Shown here piece by piece: positions 35,126 to 45,716 of a DNA stretch of 64,000 nt (the first letter of the stretch is position 1; each line of letters opens with the position of its first letter). The notes under the pieces are model-generated. The model had not been told where the DNA came from, did not search any database, and saw nothing but the letters and a program-made list of their open reading frames with translations. The DNA is from Alteromonas macleodii (GTDB lineage Bacteria; Pseudomonadota; Gammaproteobacteria; Enterobacterales; Alteromonadaceae): contig NZ_LR812090.1 of NCBI RefSeq assembly GCF_903772925.1, positions 1,508,333 through 1,572,332 on the forward strand, read 5' to 3'. The position numbers were made by a program, and so were the translations under genes.

Positions 35126-35511
35126 TTTATTTCACGCTTTGTGTAGGTCTGGTTAGCTTAAGTACACGTCGAAAAGTGTTTAGAAAGTTGAATAGACCTA
35201 GGTCATTAAATCTAAGCCATAGCGTCGCCCAATTTGCCGGTTAACACAAGAAAGCCCAACTACATAATATTAGGTTTTATCTTAAAAGCTATCGAGCAAT
35301 GTCTCGCAACTAATTAGCCTATTGCTGACCAGATGAAGTTTGAACCAATATCTTTGTACATTGTATTTCGAGTAAATTAGTTAAGCGAAAGGGGAGCGGG
35401 GGCGATTGGTTTCTAATTATGCGTATTTAATATGAATCTCACATTGCAATAGTACCTGCATTTGGCAAAATGCTTGATAGTTGAAGGTTAATAAAAGTGT
35501 AAAGTTATAAA
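35126..35511. other. Divergent intergenic region before dapB, no gene seen
   Basis: This 386-bp AT-rich gap separates the cytochrome b gene (minus) from dapB (plus). It holds the short palindrome GACCTAGGTC (35195-35204). A TTGGCA at 35462-35467 could belong to the dapB promoter, but the spacing to any -10 is poor. I see no open reading frame with a ribosome-binding site and no strong hairpin. Confidence 0.3.
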
Positions 35512-36315
35512 ATGAAAGTAGGATTATTTGGCGCCAATGGGCGTATGGGGCGCGTATTAGTCGAAGCGTTGGATTTAAGTGAAGATGCCGAACTTAGCGT
35601 TGCTACAGTACGCGATGATTCGCCTTGGGTTGGCCTAAACGTAGGTGAGCTGGCCGGTATTGGTAAAAAAGACGTCGACTGCACTGCGCTTTCGAATTTG
35701 AGCGGCAACGACGCCGATGTGATGATCGACTTTACTTTGCCGTCGGTGATTGAAAGTAACCTGGCGTGGTGTGTAGAAAACAATATGCCTGTCGTAATCG
35801 GTACTACCGGTTTGAACGATGCACAGTTAGCAGCGTTAGATGAAGCGGCAAAGCACATTCCTATTGTTTTCGCTGCTAATTACAGCGTGGGCGTGAACTT
35901 AATGCTTTCGCTAGTTCGTCAAGCGGCCAGCGTATTAGGAGAAACGGCAGATATCGAAATTACCGAAGCACACCACAGATTTAAACAAGATGCGCCTTCA
36001 GGCACCGCCATGGCTATCGGTGAGGCTATTGCCGACGAATTAGGTCGTGACCTCAAAACATGTGCTGTATACGGCAGAGAAGGAAAAGAGCCTGAACGCG
36101 ACCAAGGTACCATTGGCTTTGCCACAGTTCGCGCGGGAGATATCGTCGGCGAGCATACCGCATTATTCGCGGATATTGGTGAACGTTTAGAAATTACGCA
36201 TAAAGCATCAAGCCGCCTTACTTTCGCCAAAGGTGCTGTGCATGCTGCAAAGTGGTTGTATGGAAAGCAACCTGGTCTATACTCCATGGTTGATGTTCTG
36301 GATTTGAAGCTATAA
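35512..36315 (+). CDS. dapB: 4-hydroxy-tetrahydrodipicolinate reductase
   Basis: DapB catalyses the NAD(P)H-dependent step of lysine and meso-diaminopimelate synthesis. The 267-residue protein has GLFGANGRMGRVLVEA at the N-terminus, VIGTTGLND, AANYSVGVNLM, and the catalytic EITEAHHRFKQDAPSGTA with the His pair and Lys. RAGDIVGEHTALFAD follows. The length matches the E. coli enzyme (273). Its position just before carAB is common in gammaproteobacteria. Confidence 0.97.
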   Translation: MKVGLFGANGRMGRVLVEALDLSEDAELSVATVRDDSPWVGLNVGELAGIGKKDVDCTALSNLSGNDADVMIDFTLPSVIESNLAWCVENNMPVVIGTTGLNDAQLAALDEAAKHIPIVFAANYSVGVNLMLSLVRQAASVLGETADIEITEAHHRFKQDAPSGTAMAIGEAIADELGRDLKTCAVYGREGKEPERDQGTIGFATVRAGDIVGEHTALFADIGERLEITHKASSRLTFAKGAVHAAKWLYGKQPGLYSMVDVLDLKL

Positions 36316-36483
36316 GCGTTTATTAGGGTTGGTGGGAAACCGTTTGGGTTTACGCAAACTTTAAGACGTGATTAAAGTGTTAAACTAAAGTTGCACTTTT
36401 AATGAGCAATAAGCCGCACTTTCGGTGGTTCTGCGCAAAAAAGGTGGTAAAAGCGTTATTTTAGTAAATTATTGCAAATAAAT

Positions 36484-36511
36484 TTGCCATTTTCGGTCAG
36501 TGATGTATACT
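36484..36511 (+). promoter_or_regulatory. Candidate sigma-70 promoter of carAB
   Basis: TTGCCA at 36484-36489 and TATACT at 36506-36511 are separated by 16 bases. This would start transcription near 36518 and give a leader of about 170 nucleotides before carA. I see no clear ARG box. Confidence 0.55.
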
Positions 36512-36542
36512 CGCCGGAATTTGCCAGAATTTCGTATTTTGA

Positions 36543-36658
36543 AGCCGTCAAAACGGCTGAAGAGTGCGGTTTTATTAGCTGCAAAGATCGTAAAACGGGA
36601 TGTATTGTTATCAATAACTCCCGTTTTTTGTGGGGTTTGTGCAAAAAACTGCACAAAC
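36543..36658 (+). promoter_or_regulatory. carA leader with terminator-like attenuator hairpin
   Basis: Three consecutive hairpins occupy the leader. The first is AGCCGT-CAAA-ACGGCT (36543-36558). The second has a 9-bp stem AAAACGGGA with TCCCGTTTT (36592-36600 with 36619-36627) and runs into TT, so it resembles an intrinsic terminator. The third has a 9-bp stem GTTTGTGCA with TGCACAAAC (36635-36658). All lie between the promoter and the GGAGG of carA, so attenuation of the pyrimidine/arginine operon is plausible. The only leader ATG (36600) opens a five-codon frame with no ribosome-binding site. Confidence 0.5.
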
Positions 36659-36687
36659 ACATAGTTATCCTTAATCTGGAGGTTGAC

Positions 36688-37818
36688 TTGGCTAATTCTG
36701 CCCTTTTGGTGTTAGAGGATGGTTCTGTTTTTAAAGGTACGGCGATAGGCGCTACAGGCTCCGCCGTTGGAGAAGTTGTTTTTAATACTTCCATGACCGG
36801 CTATCAAGAAATTCTCACCGACCCATCCTACGCTGAACAACTCATCACCCTTACTTATCCACACATTGGCAACACCGGCACTAACGAAGAAGACGTCGAA
36901 GCAGATACAATCTGGTCGAAAGGTCTAATCATCCGTGACCTACCTCTTGTTGCTAGTAACTTTCGTCAACAGCAAACTTTGTCTGAATACCTTAAAGCGA
37001 AAGGCGTTGTGGGTATTGCTGATATAGATACTCGCCGTTTAACGCGTATCTTGCGAGACAAAGGTGCACAGAATGGCTGCATTATTTGCTCTGATGAATT
37101 AGACGAGTCTAGCGCACTAGCGCAAGCAAAAGATTTCCCTGGCCTTAAAGGCATGGATTTGGCAAAAGTAGTGAGCATCACTGAGCCAAAAACATGGACC
37201 GAAGGCAGCTGGGTACTTGGCAAAGGCTACGTAACACCCAATGAGTTCAAATATCATGTTGTAGCCTATGACTACGGTGTTAAAAACAACATTCTTCGCA
37301 TGCTAGCTGACCGTGGTTGTAAAGTAACCCTGGTTCCGGCGCAAACGCCTGCAGAAGATGTGCTTGCTATGAATCCTGACGGTGTCTTTTTGTCAAATGG
37401 TCCGGGCGACCCAGAACCATGCGATTATGCAGTAACCGCAATTAAAACTATCGTCGAAACCGGTACGCCAGTATTTGGTATTTGTCTTGGTCATCAGCTG
37501 CTTGCAATTGCAAGTGGTGCGAAGACAGTGAAGATGAAGTTTGGTCACCACGGTGCAAACCACCCGGTTAAAGATCTTAAGCGCAATGTAGTTATGATCA
37601 CCAGCCAAAACCACGGTTTTGCTGTTGATGAGTCTAGCTTGCCAGATAACCTAGAAGTAACTCACATTTCGTTGTTCGACAAGTCGTTGCAGGGTATTCA
37701 CCGCACCGACAAGCCTGCGTTCAGCTTCCAGGGTCACCCTGAAGCCAGTCCAGGTCCTCATGAAGCGGCGCCGTTATTCGACCACTTCATTGAACTTATT
37801 GAACAACACAAGCAGTAG
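36688..37818 (+). CDS. carA: Carbamoyl phosphate synthase small subunit, TTG start
   Basis: CarA is the glutaminase subunit that feeds ammonia to CarB for carbamoyl phosphate, used in arginine and pyrimidine synthesis. The reading frame is open far upstream, but the family N-terminus ([35 protein letters not shown]) starts at residue 4 from the TTG at 36688, and GGAGG lies 5 bases before it. This gives 376 residues. The class I amidotransferase domain has Cys266 in FGICLGHQ and the His/Glu pair in [12 protein letters not shown]. carB begins 13 bp after the stop. Confidence 0.95.
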   Translation: MANSALLVLEDGSVFKGTAIGATGSAVGEVVFNTSMTGYQEILTDPSYAEQLITLTYPHIGNTGTNEEDVEADTIWSKGLIIRDLPLVASNFRQQQTLSEYLKAKGVVGIADIDTRRLTRILRDKGAQNGCIICSDELDESSALAQAKDFPGLKGMDLAKVVSITEPKTWTEGSWVLGKGYVTPNEFKYHVVAYDYGVKNNILRMLADRGCKVTLVPAQTPAEDVLAMNPDGVFLSNGPGDPEPCDYAVTAIKTIVETGTPVFGICLGHQLLAIASGAKTVKMKFGHHGANHPVKDLKRNVVMITSQNHGFAVDESSLPDNLEVTHISLFDKSLQGIHRTDKPAFSFQGHPEASPGPHEAAPLFDHFIELIEQHKQ

Positions 37819-37831
37819 GAATTAGCCAACT

Positions 37832-40800
37832 ATGCCAAAACGTACCGACATACAAAGTATTCTTATCATTGGTGCTGGCCCTATTGTGATTGGCCAGGCT
37901 TGTGAATTCGATTATTCAGGCGCGCAAGCGTGTAAAGCCCTTCGTGAAGAAGGCTACCGTGTTATTTTGGTTAACTCTAACCCAGCAACCATTATGACCG
38001 ACCCAGAAATGGCAGATGCAACTTACATCGAGCCTATTCACTGGGAAGTGGTTCGCAAGATCATCGAAAAAGAACGTCCAGATGCCATCTTACCTACAAT
38101 GGGTGGACAAACTGCACTTAACTGTGCGCTTGAGCTAGACAAGCACGGCGTACTAGAAGAGTTCGGTTGTGAGCTCATCGGTGCTACGGCAGATGCTATT
38201 GATAAAGCAGAAAACCGCGAGCGCTTTGACAAAGCAATGAAAAACATCGGCCTTGAGTGTCCACGTGCGGAAATCGCGCACAGCATGGATGAAGCGCACG
38301 ATGTACTAAGCCGCATCGGCTTCCCTTGTATCATTCGTCCGTCTTTCACCATGGGTGGAACCGGCGGCGGTATCGCGTACAACATTGACGAGTTTAACGA
38401 AATTTGTCACCGTGGCCTTGACCTTTCTCCTACCAACGAGCTTCTTATCGATGAATCCTTGTTAGGCTGGAAAGAATACGAAATGGAAGTAGTACGCGAT
38501 AAAGCAGATAACTGCATTATTGTATGTACAATCGAAAACTTCGACCCTATGGGCGTGCACACCGGCGACTCAATCACAGTTGCTCCAGCGCAAACCCTAA
38601 CCGACAAAGAATTCCAGCTAATGCGTAATGCCGCTATGGCTGTACTGCGTGAGATTGGTGTTGAAACTGGTGGTTCAAACGTACAGTTCGGTGTAGACCC
38701 GAAAACTGGTCGTGTGGTTATCATCGAAATGAATCCTCGCGTATCGCGTTCATCTGCGCTTGCTTCTAAAGCAACGGGCTTCCCGATTGCGAAAGTAGCT
38801 GCAAAACTTGCGGTAGGTTACACGCTAGATGAATTAGCAAATGACATTACAGGTGGCTTAACGCCAGCCTCTTTCGAGCCGTCTATCGACTACGTAGTGA
38901 CTAAGATCCCACGCTTCAACTTTGAGAAGTTTGCCGGTGCTAACGACCGTCTAACTACCCAGATGAAGTCTGTTGGTGAAGTGATGGCCATTGGCCGTAA
39001 CCAGCAAGAATCACTACAAAAAGCCCTTCGCGGTCTTGAAGTAGGTGCGACAGGCCTTAATCCAATGGTTGACCTTGAAGACCCTGAATCACGCAACAAA
39101 GTGGTTTACGAACTTCGTCAACCTGGCGCAGAGCGTATTTGGTACATCGGTGATGCATTCCGCATGGGTATGACGGTTGAAGAGGTATTTAACCTTACTA
39201 ATATCGACCGCTGGTACCTTGTGCAGCTTGAAGATTTGATTCTGCTTGAAGCTAAAGTATCTGAGCTTGGTTTGCCAGGTATTGACGCTGACTTTATGCG
39301 CGCACTTAAGCGTAAAGGCTTCTCTGACGCGCGTCTTGCTGAGCTAACCAAAGTGGCAGAAAGCGACATTCGTGAAACCCGTCGTGACTTTGGTATTTCT
39401 CCTGTCTACAAGCGTGTAGATACTTGTGCAGCAGAATTCTCTACCAGTACTGCTTATATGTACTCAACGTATGACGAAGAGTGTGAAGCAGCGCCAACTG
39501 ACAAAGAAAAGATTATGGTTTTGGGCGGCGGTCCAAACCGAATTGGTCAAGGTATTGAGTTCGACTACTGCTGTGTTCACGCGGCGCTTTCAATGCGTGA
39601 AGACGGTTACGAGACCATTATGGTTAACTGTAACCCTGAGACAGTATCTACCGATTACGACACATCAGACCGTCTGTACTTCGAGCCAGTAACGTTGGAA
39701 GATGTACTTGAAATCGTTGCTAAAGAGCAGCCTAAAGGCGTTATCGTGCAGTATGGTGGTCAAACGCCACTTAAACTTGCGCGTGCACTAGAGGCGGCGG
39801 GTGTACCGGTTATCGGTACCTCACCAGAAGCGATTGACCGTGCCGAAGACCGTGAGCGCTTCCAGCAAATGGTGAACAAGCTTAACCTCAAGCAGCCTGC
39901 GAATGCCACGGTAACTAACGTTGAGCAAGCGCTAACTATGGCTGAAGAGATTGGCTTCCCGCTGGTTGTTCGTCCAAGCTACGTGCTGGGGGGTCGAGCG
40001 ATGGAAATCGTTTATGACATCAAAGACCTTAAGCGTTACCTAAACGAAGCGGTTAAAGTGTCTAATGACGCACCAGTATTGCTAGACCGCTTCCTTGACG
40101 ACGCTATTGAAGTTGATATCGACGCTATATGCGATGGCAAAGAGGTTGTAATTGGCGGCATCATGGAACACATCGAGCAGGCCGGGGTCCACTCAGGTGA
40201 CTCAGCGTGTTCACTGCCTCCGCACTCGCTACCAAAAGACATTCAGGACGTTATGCGCGAGCAAGTAAAAGCCATGGCGCTTGAGCTTGGTGTAGTCGGT
40301 TTGATGAATACCCAGTTTGCGATTAAAGATGGTGAAGTGTACCTTATCGAGGTTAATCCTCGTGCTGCGCGTACTGTGCCATTTGTATCTAAGGCAACGG
40401 GTGTTCCACTTGCTAAAGTGGCAGCACGTGCGATGGCTGGCGTAAGCCTAGCCGAGCAGGGTGTAACAGAAGAAGTTATCCCACCTTTTTACTCAGTGAA
40501 GGAAGTGGTACTTCCATTTGCTAAGTTCCAAGGTGTTGACCCACTACTAGGTCCAGAAATGCGTTCTACAGGTGAAGTAATGGGTGTTGGTGATACCTTC
40601 GAAGAAGCCTATGCAAAAGCTAACTTGGGTGCAGGTGCACCATTGCCTAAGCAAGGTAAAGCGCTTATTTCAGTCCGTGATACCGACAAGCCTCGTATGA
40701 TTGCACTGGCAAAAGCGTTGGTAGAAGCCGGCTTTAGCATTGAAGCTACCCGCGGTACCGCTACTGAGCTTTACGATGCAGGCATCATGAGCACTGTAGT

Positions 40801-41053
40801 GAACAAAATGTCGGAAGGTCGTCCTAACATTGTTGATGCTATCAAGAACGGCGAATACGCTTACTTGATCAACACAACGGAAGGTCGTCAAGCCATCACA
40901 GATTCAGTATACATTCGTCGTGAAGCCTTGGTGAATAAGGTGACTTACACCACGACAATGAACGCTGCATTTGCAACTATCCGTGCTAAGTCTGCAGATG
41001 ACCGCAATAAAGTGGCATCAGTTCAAGAACTACACGCTAGACTCAAACACTAA
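37832..41053 (+). CDS. carB: Carbamoyl phosphate synthase large subunit
   Basis: CarB makes carbamoyl phosphate from bicarbonate, ammonia and two ATP. The 1073-residue protein (E. coli 1073) shows its internal duplication: an N-terminal ATP-grasp half beginning [21 protein letters not shown], and a second half beginning [21 protein letters not shown] near residue 555. Each has PSYVLGG- or [11 protein letters not shown] phosphate loops. The C-terminal MGS-like domain (about 935-1073) is the allosteric site for UMP and ornithine in the family. It forms an operon with carA. Confidence 0.99.
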   Translation: MPKRTDIQSILIIGAGPIVIGQACEFDYSGAQACKALREEGYRVILVNSNPATIMTDPEMADATYIEPIHWEVVRKIIEKERPDAILPTMGGQTALNCALELDKHGVLEEFGCELIGATADAIDKAENRERFDKAMKNIGLECPRAEIAHSMDEAHDVLSRIGFPCIIRPSFTMGGTGGGIAYNIDEFNEICHRGLDLSPTNELLIDESLLGWKEYEMEVVRDKADNCIIVCTIENFDPMGVHTGDSITVAPAQTLTDKEFQLMRNAAMAVLREIGVETGGSNVQFGVDPKTGRVVIIEMNPRVSRSSALASKATGFPIAKVAAKLAVGYTLDELANDITGGLTPASFEPSIDYVVTKIPRFNFEKFAGANDRLTTQMKSVGEVMAIGRNQQESLQKALRGLEVGATGLNPMVDLEDPESRNKVVYELRQPGAERIWYIGDAFRMGMTVEEVFNLTNIDRWYLVQLEDLILLEAKVSELGLPGIDADFMRALKRKGFSDARLAELTKVAESDIRETRRDFGISPVYKRVDTCAAEFSTSTAYMYSTYDEECEAAPTDKEKIMVLGGGPNRIGQGIEFDYCCVHAALSMREDGYETIMVNCNPETVSTDYDTSDRLYFEPVTLEDVLEIVAKEQPKGVIVQYGGQTPLKLARALEAAGVPVIGTSPEAIDRAEDRERFQQMVNKLNLKQPANATVTNVEQALTMAEEIGFPLVVRPSYVLGGRAMEIVYDIKDLKRYLNEAVKVSNDAPVLLDRFLDDAIEVDIDAICDGKEVVIGGIMEHIEQAGVHSGDSACSLPPHSLPKDIQDVMREQVKAMALELGVVGLMNTQFAIKDGEVYLIEVNPRAARTVPFVSKATGVPLAKVAARAMAGVSLAEQGVTEEVIPPFYSVKEVVLPFAKFQGVDPLLGPEMRSTGEVMGVGDTFEEAYAKANLGAGAPLPKQGKALISVRDTDKPRMIALAKALVEAGFSIEATRGTATELYDAGIMSTVVNKMSEGRPNIVDAIKNGEYAYLINTTEGRQAITDSVYIRREALVNKVTYTTTMNAAFATIRAKSADDRNKVASVQELHARLKH

Positions 41054-41061
41054 TGACATAC

Positions 41062-41136
41062 GCTAGGATACGAGGTATCCTAGCAATATTACATTTGTGT
41101 GAACCAATTAAAAGTGCGCCTTCGCGGCGCACTTTT
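41062..41136 (+). terminator. Two hairpins between carB and greA
   Basis: A perfect 10-bp stem (GCTAGGATAC with GTATCCTAGC, 41062-41084) lies 9 bp after carB but has no T-run. Further on, AAAAGTGCGCC pairs with GGCGCACTTTT (41110-41136) around a TTCGC loop, with terminal T residues. The second is the likely carAB terminator. The first may stabilise the mRNA end. Confidence 0.8.
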
Positions 41137-41170
41137 CTGTTTAAATTACTAGCTAAGTGAGACGGTATTC

Positions 41171-41647
41171 ATGAGTCAGTATCCAATGACAGCGCGCGGC
41201 GCTCAAATGCTGCGTGACGAATTAAATGAGCTTAAAACAAAAACACGCCCACGTATTATCGAGTCTATTGCCGAAGCACGTGAGCACGGTGATTTGAAAG
41301 AAAACGCTGAATATCACGCTGCCCGTGAACAGCAAAGCTTCTGTGAAGGTCGTATTCAAGATATCGAAGGTAAGCTTTCAAATGCACAGATTATTGACGT
41401 AACTAAAATGGAAAATACCGGTAAAGTTATTTTCGGCACTACGGTTACCATTTTAAACGTTGATACCGATGAAGAAACAACTTACCGCATTGTTGGCGAT
41501 GATGAAGCTGATATTAAGAACAACTTAATTTCAGTTAATTCGCCTATCGCTCGTGGTCTCATCGGTAAAGAGCTTGATGATACGGTAACTATTCAAACGC
41601 CAGCTGGTGCTGTTGAAGTTGAAATCATCGAAGTTGAGTATATTTAA
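41171..41647 (+). CDS. greA: Transcription elongation factor GreA
   Basis: GreA rescues backtracked RNA polymerase by stimulating transcript cleavage. The 158-residue protein matches the E. coli length. The N-terminal coiled coil starts [17 protein letters not shown] and has the acidic tip ([24 protein letters not shown]). The C-terminal FKBP-like domain includes [21 protein letters not shown] and [21 protein letters not shown]. It lies directly after carAB, a common gammaproteobacterial order. Confidence 0.98.
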   Translation: MSQYPMTARGAQMLRDELNELKTKTRPRIIESIAEAREHGDLKENAEYHAAREQQSFCEGRIQDIEGKLSNAQIIDVTKMENTGKVIFGTTVTILNVDTDEETTYRIVGDDEADIKNNLISVNSPIARGLIGKELDDTVTIQTPAGAVEVEIIEVEYI

Positions 41648-41928
41648 TTGCTATCGGTCAGTGGCGCAATGCTGCTGACCTTTGTTCAAGCCATACTTTT
41701 TTATAATCATCTGCTTATCACAAATATTCCACCTCTGATATTTACGTCATTTTTAATTGGCTTATCTTGGTAATTACTATCCTAATTTAGACTAATTTAT
41801 TAGAACAAAAAATCTCCATTTCCTATTTGATGCCTATACTTTAAACGTATTAGTTCTTATTAACGGGATCTTTTTACGCGCTCGCTAAGCGAAATCTATG
41901 TATGAGGTTCAGTATTTAAACGCTCGGA

Positions 41929-43929
41929 ATGGAGGCCAAAGCCTTGACCATTTTCAATAGATTGTCCGTCGTACAGCTTACACTGTTAGGAACAGGCACC
42001 CTTTTCCTTTCTATAGCGTTTCTTGCATATAAAGATATTAGTCAACTTGTGAATAATATGTCAGCGGCAGAGCAAGACGAACGTATCGTCACATTGATAA
42101 GTGCTGTAGAACGAGTTGCCCATCATCATGCCGTCGAGCGTGGGCTCACCGCTGGTTATTTAGGCAACCCAAATGCAGATTCGAAACAAAAGGTCGTAAG
42201 TCAACGCAAGAAGGCGGATGAAGCTTTTCAAAACTTAAGAGCAATTTCTAATGAAAAGTGGCCAGAAGACTTAGGAATAGGCGTTATATTGCAGCCGCTT
42301 GTCGACGTCGAAACCAATAAAACTGCAATGCGGGAAACGGTCGACTCGTTAAATGGCGCCAAAGCGTTTAGCTATTACAGTGATTTGAACAAGCGAGCCT
42401 TAAACGCCGCTAATGCCTTCACGATTTTACTTAGCGATAAAAATGCTAAACAGTATTTACTTCAGGGGCTTACATTAGCTGGTCTAAAAGAAAGACTCGG
42501 ACAACGCAGGGGAAAGATAAACGCTGTACTAGCCAAGCGAAGTATTAACCCTAATACGAAAATAGAGATTAACAGTTATACCGGCGATATTACTTATTTA
42601 AGTGAAAAGCTAACTCTCGGTTTAAACGGCGATTTCAAAACCGAATTCGCGAACGCCATGTCGTCTTCCACATCGACGCAGGTTGAGTCAATTGCTGCTA
42701 ACGTAGTCGCGACGGATGTAAATTTCTCTTCCCTGCCAGCCAATAGCGAATGGTTCAAACTAGCAACAGCGCAAATAGGTCAAGTGGCAACGGTGCTTAG
42801 TAAGGTTTTTGATACAGCCAAACAAGAATCTTACAGTAATGTCGCCAGTGCTCAGTCTTCGTTAACGGCAATTATTATTATAATTGTCGTTGTGGCCTTA
42901 TTTATCGCACTTATTTACAAAGTATTGATAGGCATTATCACCCAGCAACTAACCATATTGGTTTCTAACTTGGACAAGATTGCGCAAAAAGGTGATCTTA
43001 CTATTGATGTATCGATGAGTACGAGTAACGAATTAGGGGAAATTTCTCGTTCTGTTAACACTACTATTTTGGCACTTCGTGACCTTATCAGAGGGTTAGG
43101 GCAGTCAATTGGCACCAGCACAAGGCTTTCCGGAAAATTAGAGTCGGCATGTGCAGAAATGTTAAGCGACGCGGGAAATACACAACAGCTTACAGCCAAT
43201 ATAGCGTCTGCGATTGAAGAGGTAGCGGTAACAAGTCGAGAAATTGCTAGCTCATCTTTGGATACCTTAAACGCAAGTAAAAAACTTGATGAACTAGCAG
43301 ACCAATCACTAGCAGCGAATGACAATATACGAAATAGCATGACTGTGCTGTCAGAAGACATTCGGGGCGTTCAAACTAACGCGGCGCAGATGGAGCTAAA
43401 AGTAACCGAAATAAGCTCTATATTAGAGACCATTAACACCCTTTCAGATCAGACTAACTTACTGGCATTGAATGCTGCAATTGAGGCTGCGAGAGCGGGT
43501 GATCACGGAAGAGGATTTGCCGTTGTAGCTGACGAAGTGAGAAAGTTAGCGCAAAGCAGCCGAGAATCTTCAGATAAAATATCATCACTCTTAGTTAGCT
43601 TAAAAGAGGCGAGTGTTGTTGTCGTAAATGACATTAATAAAAACGTAAGCTCAATATCTACATCAATGGATACTACCGTTGAGGGGCGAGCTACCGCTGA
43701 GAAGGTAAAAGAAGCAGCAAGTGAACTTGAAGGTATGGCAAACAGCATGTCTTCTGCTGCTGAACAACAATCTGTCACTACCGAAGAGGTGGCTAAAGAT
43801 GTTGTCTCTGTGGAAGAAGCTGCTCGACATGAACTCTACATTGCGGAGCAGTTGTCAGAGCTCTCTAATGAAATGCAGCAAAATAATGACTTACTGCAGC
43901 GCACCATTGATGGGTTCAAAGCAGATTAA
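41929..43929 (+). CDS. Methyl-accepting chemotaxis protein with NIT sensor domain
   Basis: This inner-membrane chemoreceptor has up to 666 residues. TM1 is at about 12-33. A periplasmic region of the nitrate/nitrite-sensing (NIT) type follows ([20 protein letters not shown] near 63-82). TM2 ([20 protein letters not shown]) is near 315-335, then come a HAMP domain and the signalling domain with the hairpin motif [33 protein letters not shown]. The ATG at 41929 has no ribosome-binding site, but a TTG at 41944 has GGAGG 8 bases before it and may be the real start, five codons in. The ligand is unknown. Confidence 0.9.
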   Translation: MEAKALTIFNRLSVVQLTLLGTGTLFLSIAFLAYKDISQLVNNMSAAEQDERIVTLISAVERVAHHHAVERGLTAGYLGNPNADSKQKVVSQRKKADEAFQNLRAISNEKWPEDLGIGVILQPLVDVETNKTAMRETVDSLNGAKAFSYYSDLNKRALNAANAFTILLSDKNAKQYLLQGLTLAGLKERLGQRRGKINAVLAKRSINPNTKIEINSYTGDITYLSEKLTLGLNGDFKTEFANAMSSSTSTQVESIAANVVATDVNFSSLPANSEWFKLATAQIGQVATVLSKVFDTAKQESYSNVASAQSSLTAIIIIIVVVALFIALIYKVLIGIITQQLTILVSNLDKIAQKGDLTIDVSMSTSNELGEISRSVNTTILALRDLIRGLGQSIGTSTRLSGKLESACAEMLSDAGNTQQLTANIASAIEEVAVTSREIASSSLDTLNASKKLDELADQSLAANDNIRNSMTVLSEDIRGVQTNAAQMELKVTEISSILETINTLSDQTNLLALNAAIEAARAGDHGRGFAVVADEVRKLAQSSRESSDKISSLLVSLKEASVVVVNDINKNVSSISTSMDTTVEGRATAEKVKEAASELEGMANSMSSAAEQQSVTTEEVAKDVVSVEEAARHELYIAEQLSELSNEMQQNNDLLQRTIDGFKAD

Positions 43930-43990
43930 GCATTTCCAACTGAATATTCTTTGCGTTATAAATAACTAAACGCAGAGATAAGGAAGGGTT

Positions 43991-44530
43991 TTGGAAGAAA
44001 TTAAGACGTTGGATTCAAAAGTAGTTTATGAAAACAAATGGCTTCGCCTAAGAGAAGACAAAATAGTTCGCAGCAGCGGAAACGAAGGTATATATGGTGT
44101 GGTGGAAAAGCCGGACTTTGCCATTATTTTACCGATTGAAGGCGATACCGTGTATATGGTTGAGCAATACCGCTATACCATCAAAGAGCGACAGCTTGAG
44201 CTTCCCCAGGGTGCATGGGAGAGCAACCCCGACGCTGATCCAGTTCAGCTTGCAAAAGGTGAGCTTAAAGAAGAGACAGGCTTAACCGCTGAGTCAATGG
44301 AGTATGTTGGCTTCCAATATCTTGCATACGGCTTTTGTAATCAGGGGTACCATATTTACGTGGCTAAAGGGTTGACCCAAGGCGAACAAAAACTAGATGT
44401 TGAAGAAGAAGATTTACAGGTTGTTCCGCTTTCGTTAACTGTCTTGAAGGAAAAAATCATCAACGGAGAGATAAAGGATGCAAGTACCTGTAACGCAGTA
44501 GGTTTAGCCATGCTTAAAGGATTTATTTAA
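43991..44530 (+). CDS. Nudix hydrolase, probable ADP-sugar pyrophosphatase type, TTG start
   Basis: This Nudix-fold protein of 179 residues starts at TTG 43991, with AAGGA at 43980-43984. The region KVVYENKWLRLREDKIVRSSG, VYMVEQYRYTIKERQLELPQGAWES and the Nudix core GELKEETGL place it near ADP-ribose pyrophosphatases. The usual Arg before ELKEE is Gly, and the upstream Glu of the Nudix box is replaced (NPDADP). The metal-binding E-x-x-E-E of ELKEE is intact. Activity is likely, though the altered box suggests a divergent substrate. It lies 61 bp after the chemoreceptor gene. Confidence 0.8.
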   Translation: MEEIKTLDSKVVYENKWLRLREDKIVRSSGNEGIYGVVEKPDFAIILPIEGDTVYMVEQYRYTIKERQLELPQGAWESNPDADPVQLAKGELKEETGLTAESMEYVGFQYLAYGFCNQGYHIYVAKGLTQGEQKLDVEEEDLQVVPLSLTVLKEKIINGEIKDASTCNAVGLAMLKGFI

Positions 44531-44621
44531 ACGCGCTGTTACAATTCTTAGGCTGTCTTTTTTCTGCATAAGAGGTTAGGGTAGGTAAATCTACTATAAC
44601 GCTAATATAAAAGAGATATTC

Positions 44622-45029
44622 ATGACAATCGAAGGAAACTTCTCCATTACGCAATGGGATGAAGACACGCTGAGTGAAAGAGCAGAAGGAATTAAGGTAT
44701 CTCAAGCCAGCATCAAACAGGTCTATTCAGGTGATATGAGTGGTGAATCGAGTGTTGAGTTTTTGATGTCTTATCAATCGCAAATGTCAGCTCAATTTAC
44801 GGGTTTTGAAACTTTTGTCGGTGTGATAAACGGGTTGCGTGGTACGGTTACTTTTCAGCATAAAGGCAAGTTTGAAAACGGTGTTGCTAGTAGTGATTTC
44901 GAATCTATCAAAGATTCTGCAACCGGAGAGCTCACCGGCAAGGCCTTACAAGGCAGCTTTAAGTCTGGCGAGTCAGGTAAAGCTGATTACACGCTTGAAG
45001 TAAACGATGTCGAAACTGTTAATGGTTGA
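44622..45029 (+). CDS. DUF3224 family protein
   Basis: This 135-residue soluble protein is made of alternating beta strands. It matches DUF3224 by FSITQWDEDTLSERAEG, SGDMSGESSVEFLMSYQ and VGVINGLRGTVTFQHKGKFENG. The family resembles small beta-barrel proteins of unknown function. There is no signal peptide. Nothing in the neighbourhood suggests a role. Confidence 0.78.
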   Translation: MTIEGNFSITQWDEDTLSERAEGIKVSQASIKQVYSGDMSGESSVEFLMSYQSQMSAQFTGFETFVGVINGLRGTVTFQHKGKFENGVASSDFESIKDSATGELTGKALQGSFKSGESGKADYTLEVNDVETVNG

Positions 45030-45080
45030 AGCTAAAACAAAATAAGCTAGCAATAGGCTTATCTGCAGCTTACAAAAGCA

Positions 45081-45105
45081 AAAAAAACGGCGCCGTAAGG
45101 CGCCG
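45081..45105 (-). terminator. Intrinsic terminator of the hsp20 gene
   Basis: On the minus strand a 7-bp GC stem, CGGCGCC with GGCGCCG, has a TTAC loop and is followed by seven T. It lies 35 bp past the hsp20 stop. Confidence 0.9.
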
Positions 45106-45139
45106 CTAAAAGTTGGGAAACAAACCAAGAAACTATGTA

Positions 45140-45589
45140 TTAACTCTCAAGTAAACGAGAACCAATTTCTATTTGGCGAGGCTTCTTGGCTTCGGGAATG
45201 ACTCGCTCCATATCGATGTGTAATAGACCATTTTCCATATCTGCAGCTAACACTTTTACATGGTCGCCAAGTTGGAATTTACGCTCAAAGTTACGTTCTG
45301 AGATGCCTTTATGTAAGAACTTACGTTCTTTACTGTCATTGTTTTCCGCTTCCGTTTTCTTGGTTCCAGTAATAGTTAATGTATTCTCTTCAACCTGAAT
45401 TGATACATCGTCTTTACTAAAACCAGCAATCGCCATGGTTACTCTGTACTTGTCATCACCAAGCAGCTCGATGTTATACGGCGGATAGGTGCTCTGTTTC
45501 TCTGCACGAGAAGCTGCATCAATAAGTGATGCTAGGTGATCAGAACCAATGAATGAACGGTAAAGTGGAGATAGATCGATAGTACGCAT
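45140..45589 (-). CDS. Small heat-shock protein Hsp20 (IbpA-like)
   Basis: This 149-residue holdase, from ATG 45589, begins MRTIDLSPLYRSFIG, close to the start of E. coli IbpA. In-frame ATGs at 45595 and 45613 are upstream, but this one has GAGG 8 bases before it. The alpha-crystallin domain (about 38-125) includes YPPYNIELLGDDKYRVTMAIAGF and a C-terminal MERVIPEAKKPRQIEIG with the I-x-I-type tail. It binds unfolded proteins for later refolding by DnaK. The upstream leader carries a ROSE-like element. Confidence 0.93.
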   Translation of the reverse strand: MRTIDLSPLYRSFIGSDHLASLIDAASRAEKQSTYPPYNIELLGDDKYRVTMAIAGFSKDDVSIQVEENTLTITGTKKTEAENNDSKERKFLHKGISERNFERKFQLGDHVKVLAADMENGLLHIDMERVIPEAKKPRQIEIGSRLLES

Positions 45590-45596
45590 AGTCATA

Positions 45597-45716
45597 TCCT
45601 CAAAATTAAGCAATATGTTTAAAATTTAAATGCCCCGACTCTGCGGCGGCGGTTTCGTCGACCTGTCTGTTCAGCGCCGACAAATTATATATAGGAATGG
45701 CCCAAATACTTTTCAA
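45597..45716 (-). promoter_or_regulatory. hsp20 promoter and ROSE-like RNA thermometer
   Basis: On the minus strand, TTGAAA (45716-45711) and TATATA (45693-45688) are 17 bases apart. A GC-rich leader follows, and then TTGCT (45613-45609) lies just before the AGGA of the ribosome-binding site (45600-45597). ROSE elements of hsp20 genes hide the Shine-Dalgarno with exactly such a U-U/C-GCU stretch in a short final hairpin. The match is by eye. Folding would test it. Confidence 0.55.

Noticed and set aside
36472-36687. N-terminal extension of CarA or a separate leader protein
   Set aside because: The frame is open but has no start with a ribosome-binding site. Family alignment begins at the TTG at 36688.
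45695-45716. Sigma-32 promoter for hsp20
   Set aside because: TTGAAA is present, but the CCAT-like block is only about 8 bases away instead of 13-15. A sigma-70-type -10 at the right distance fits better.
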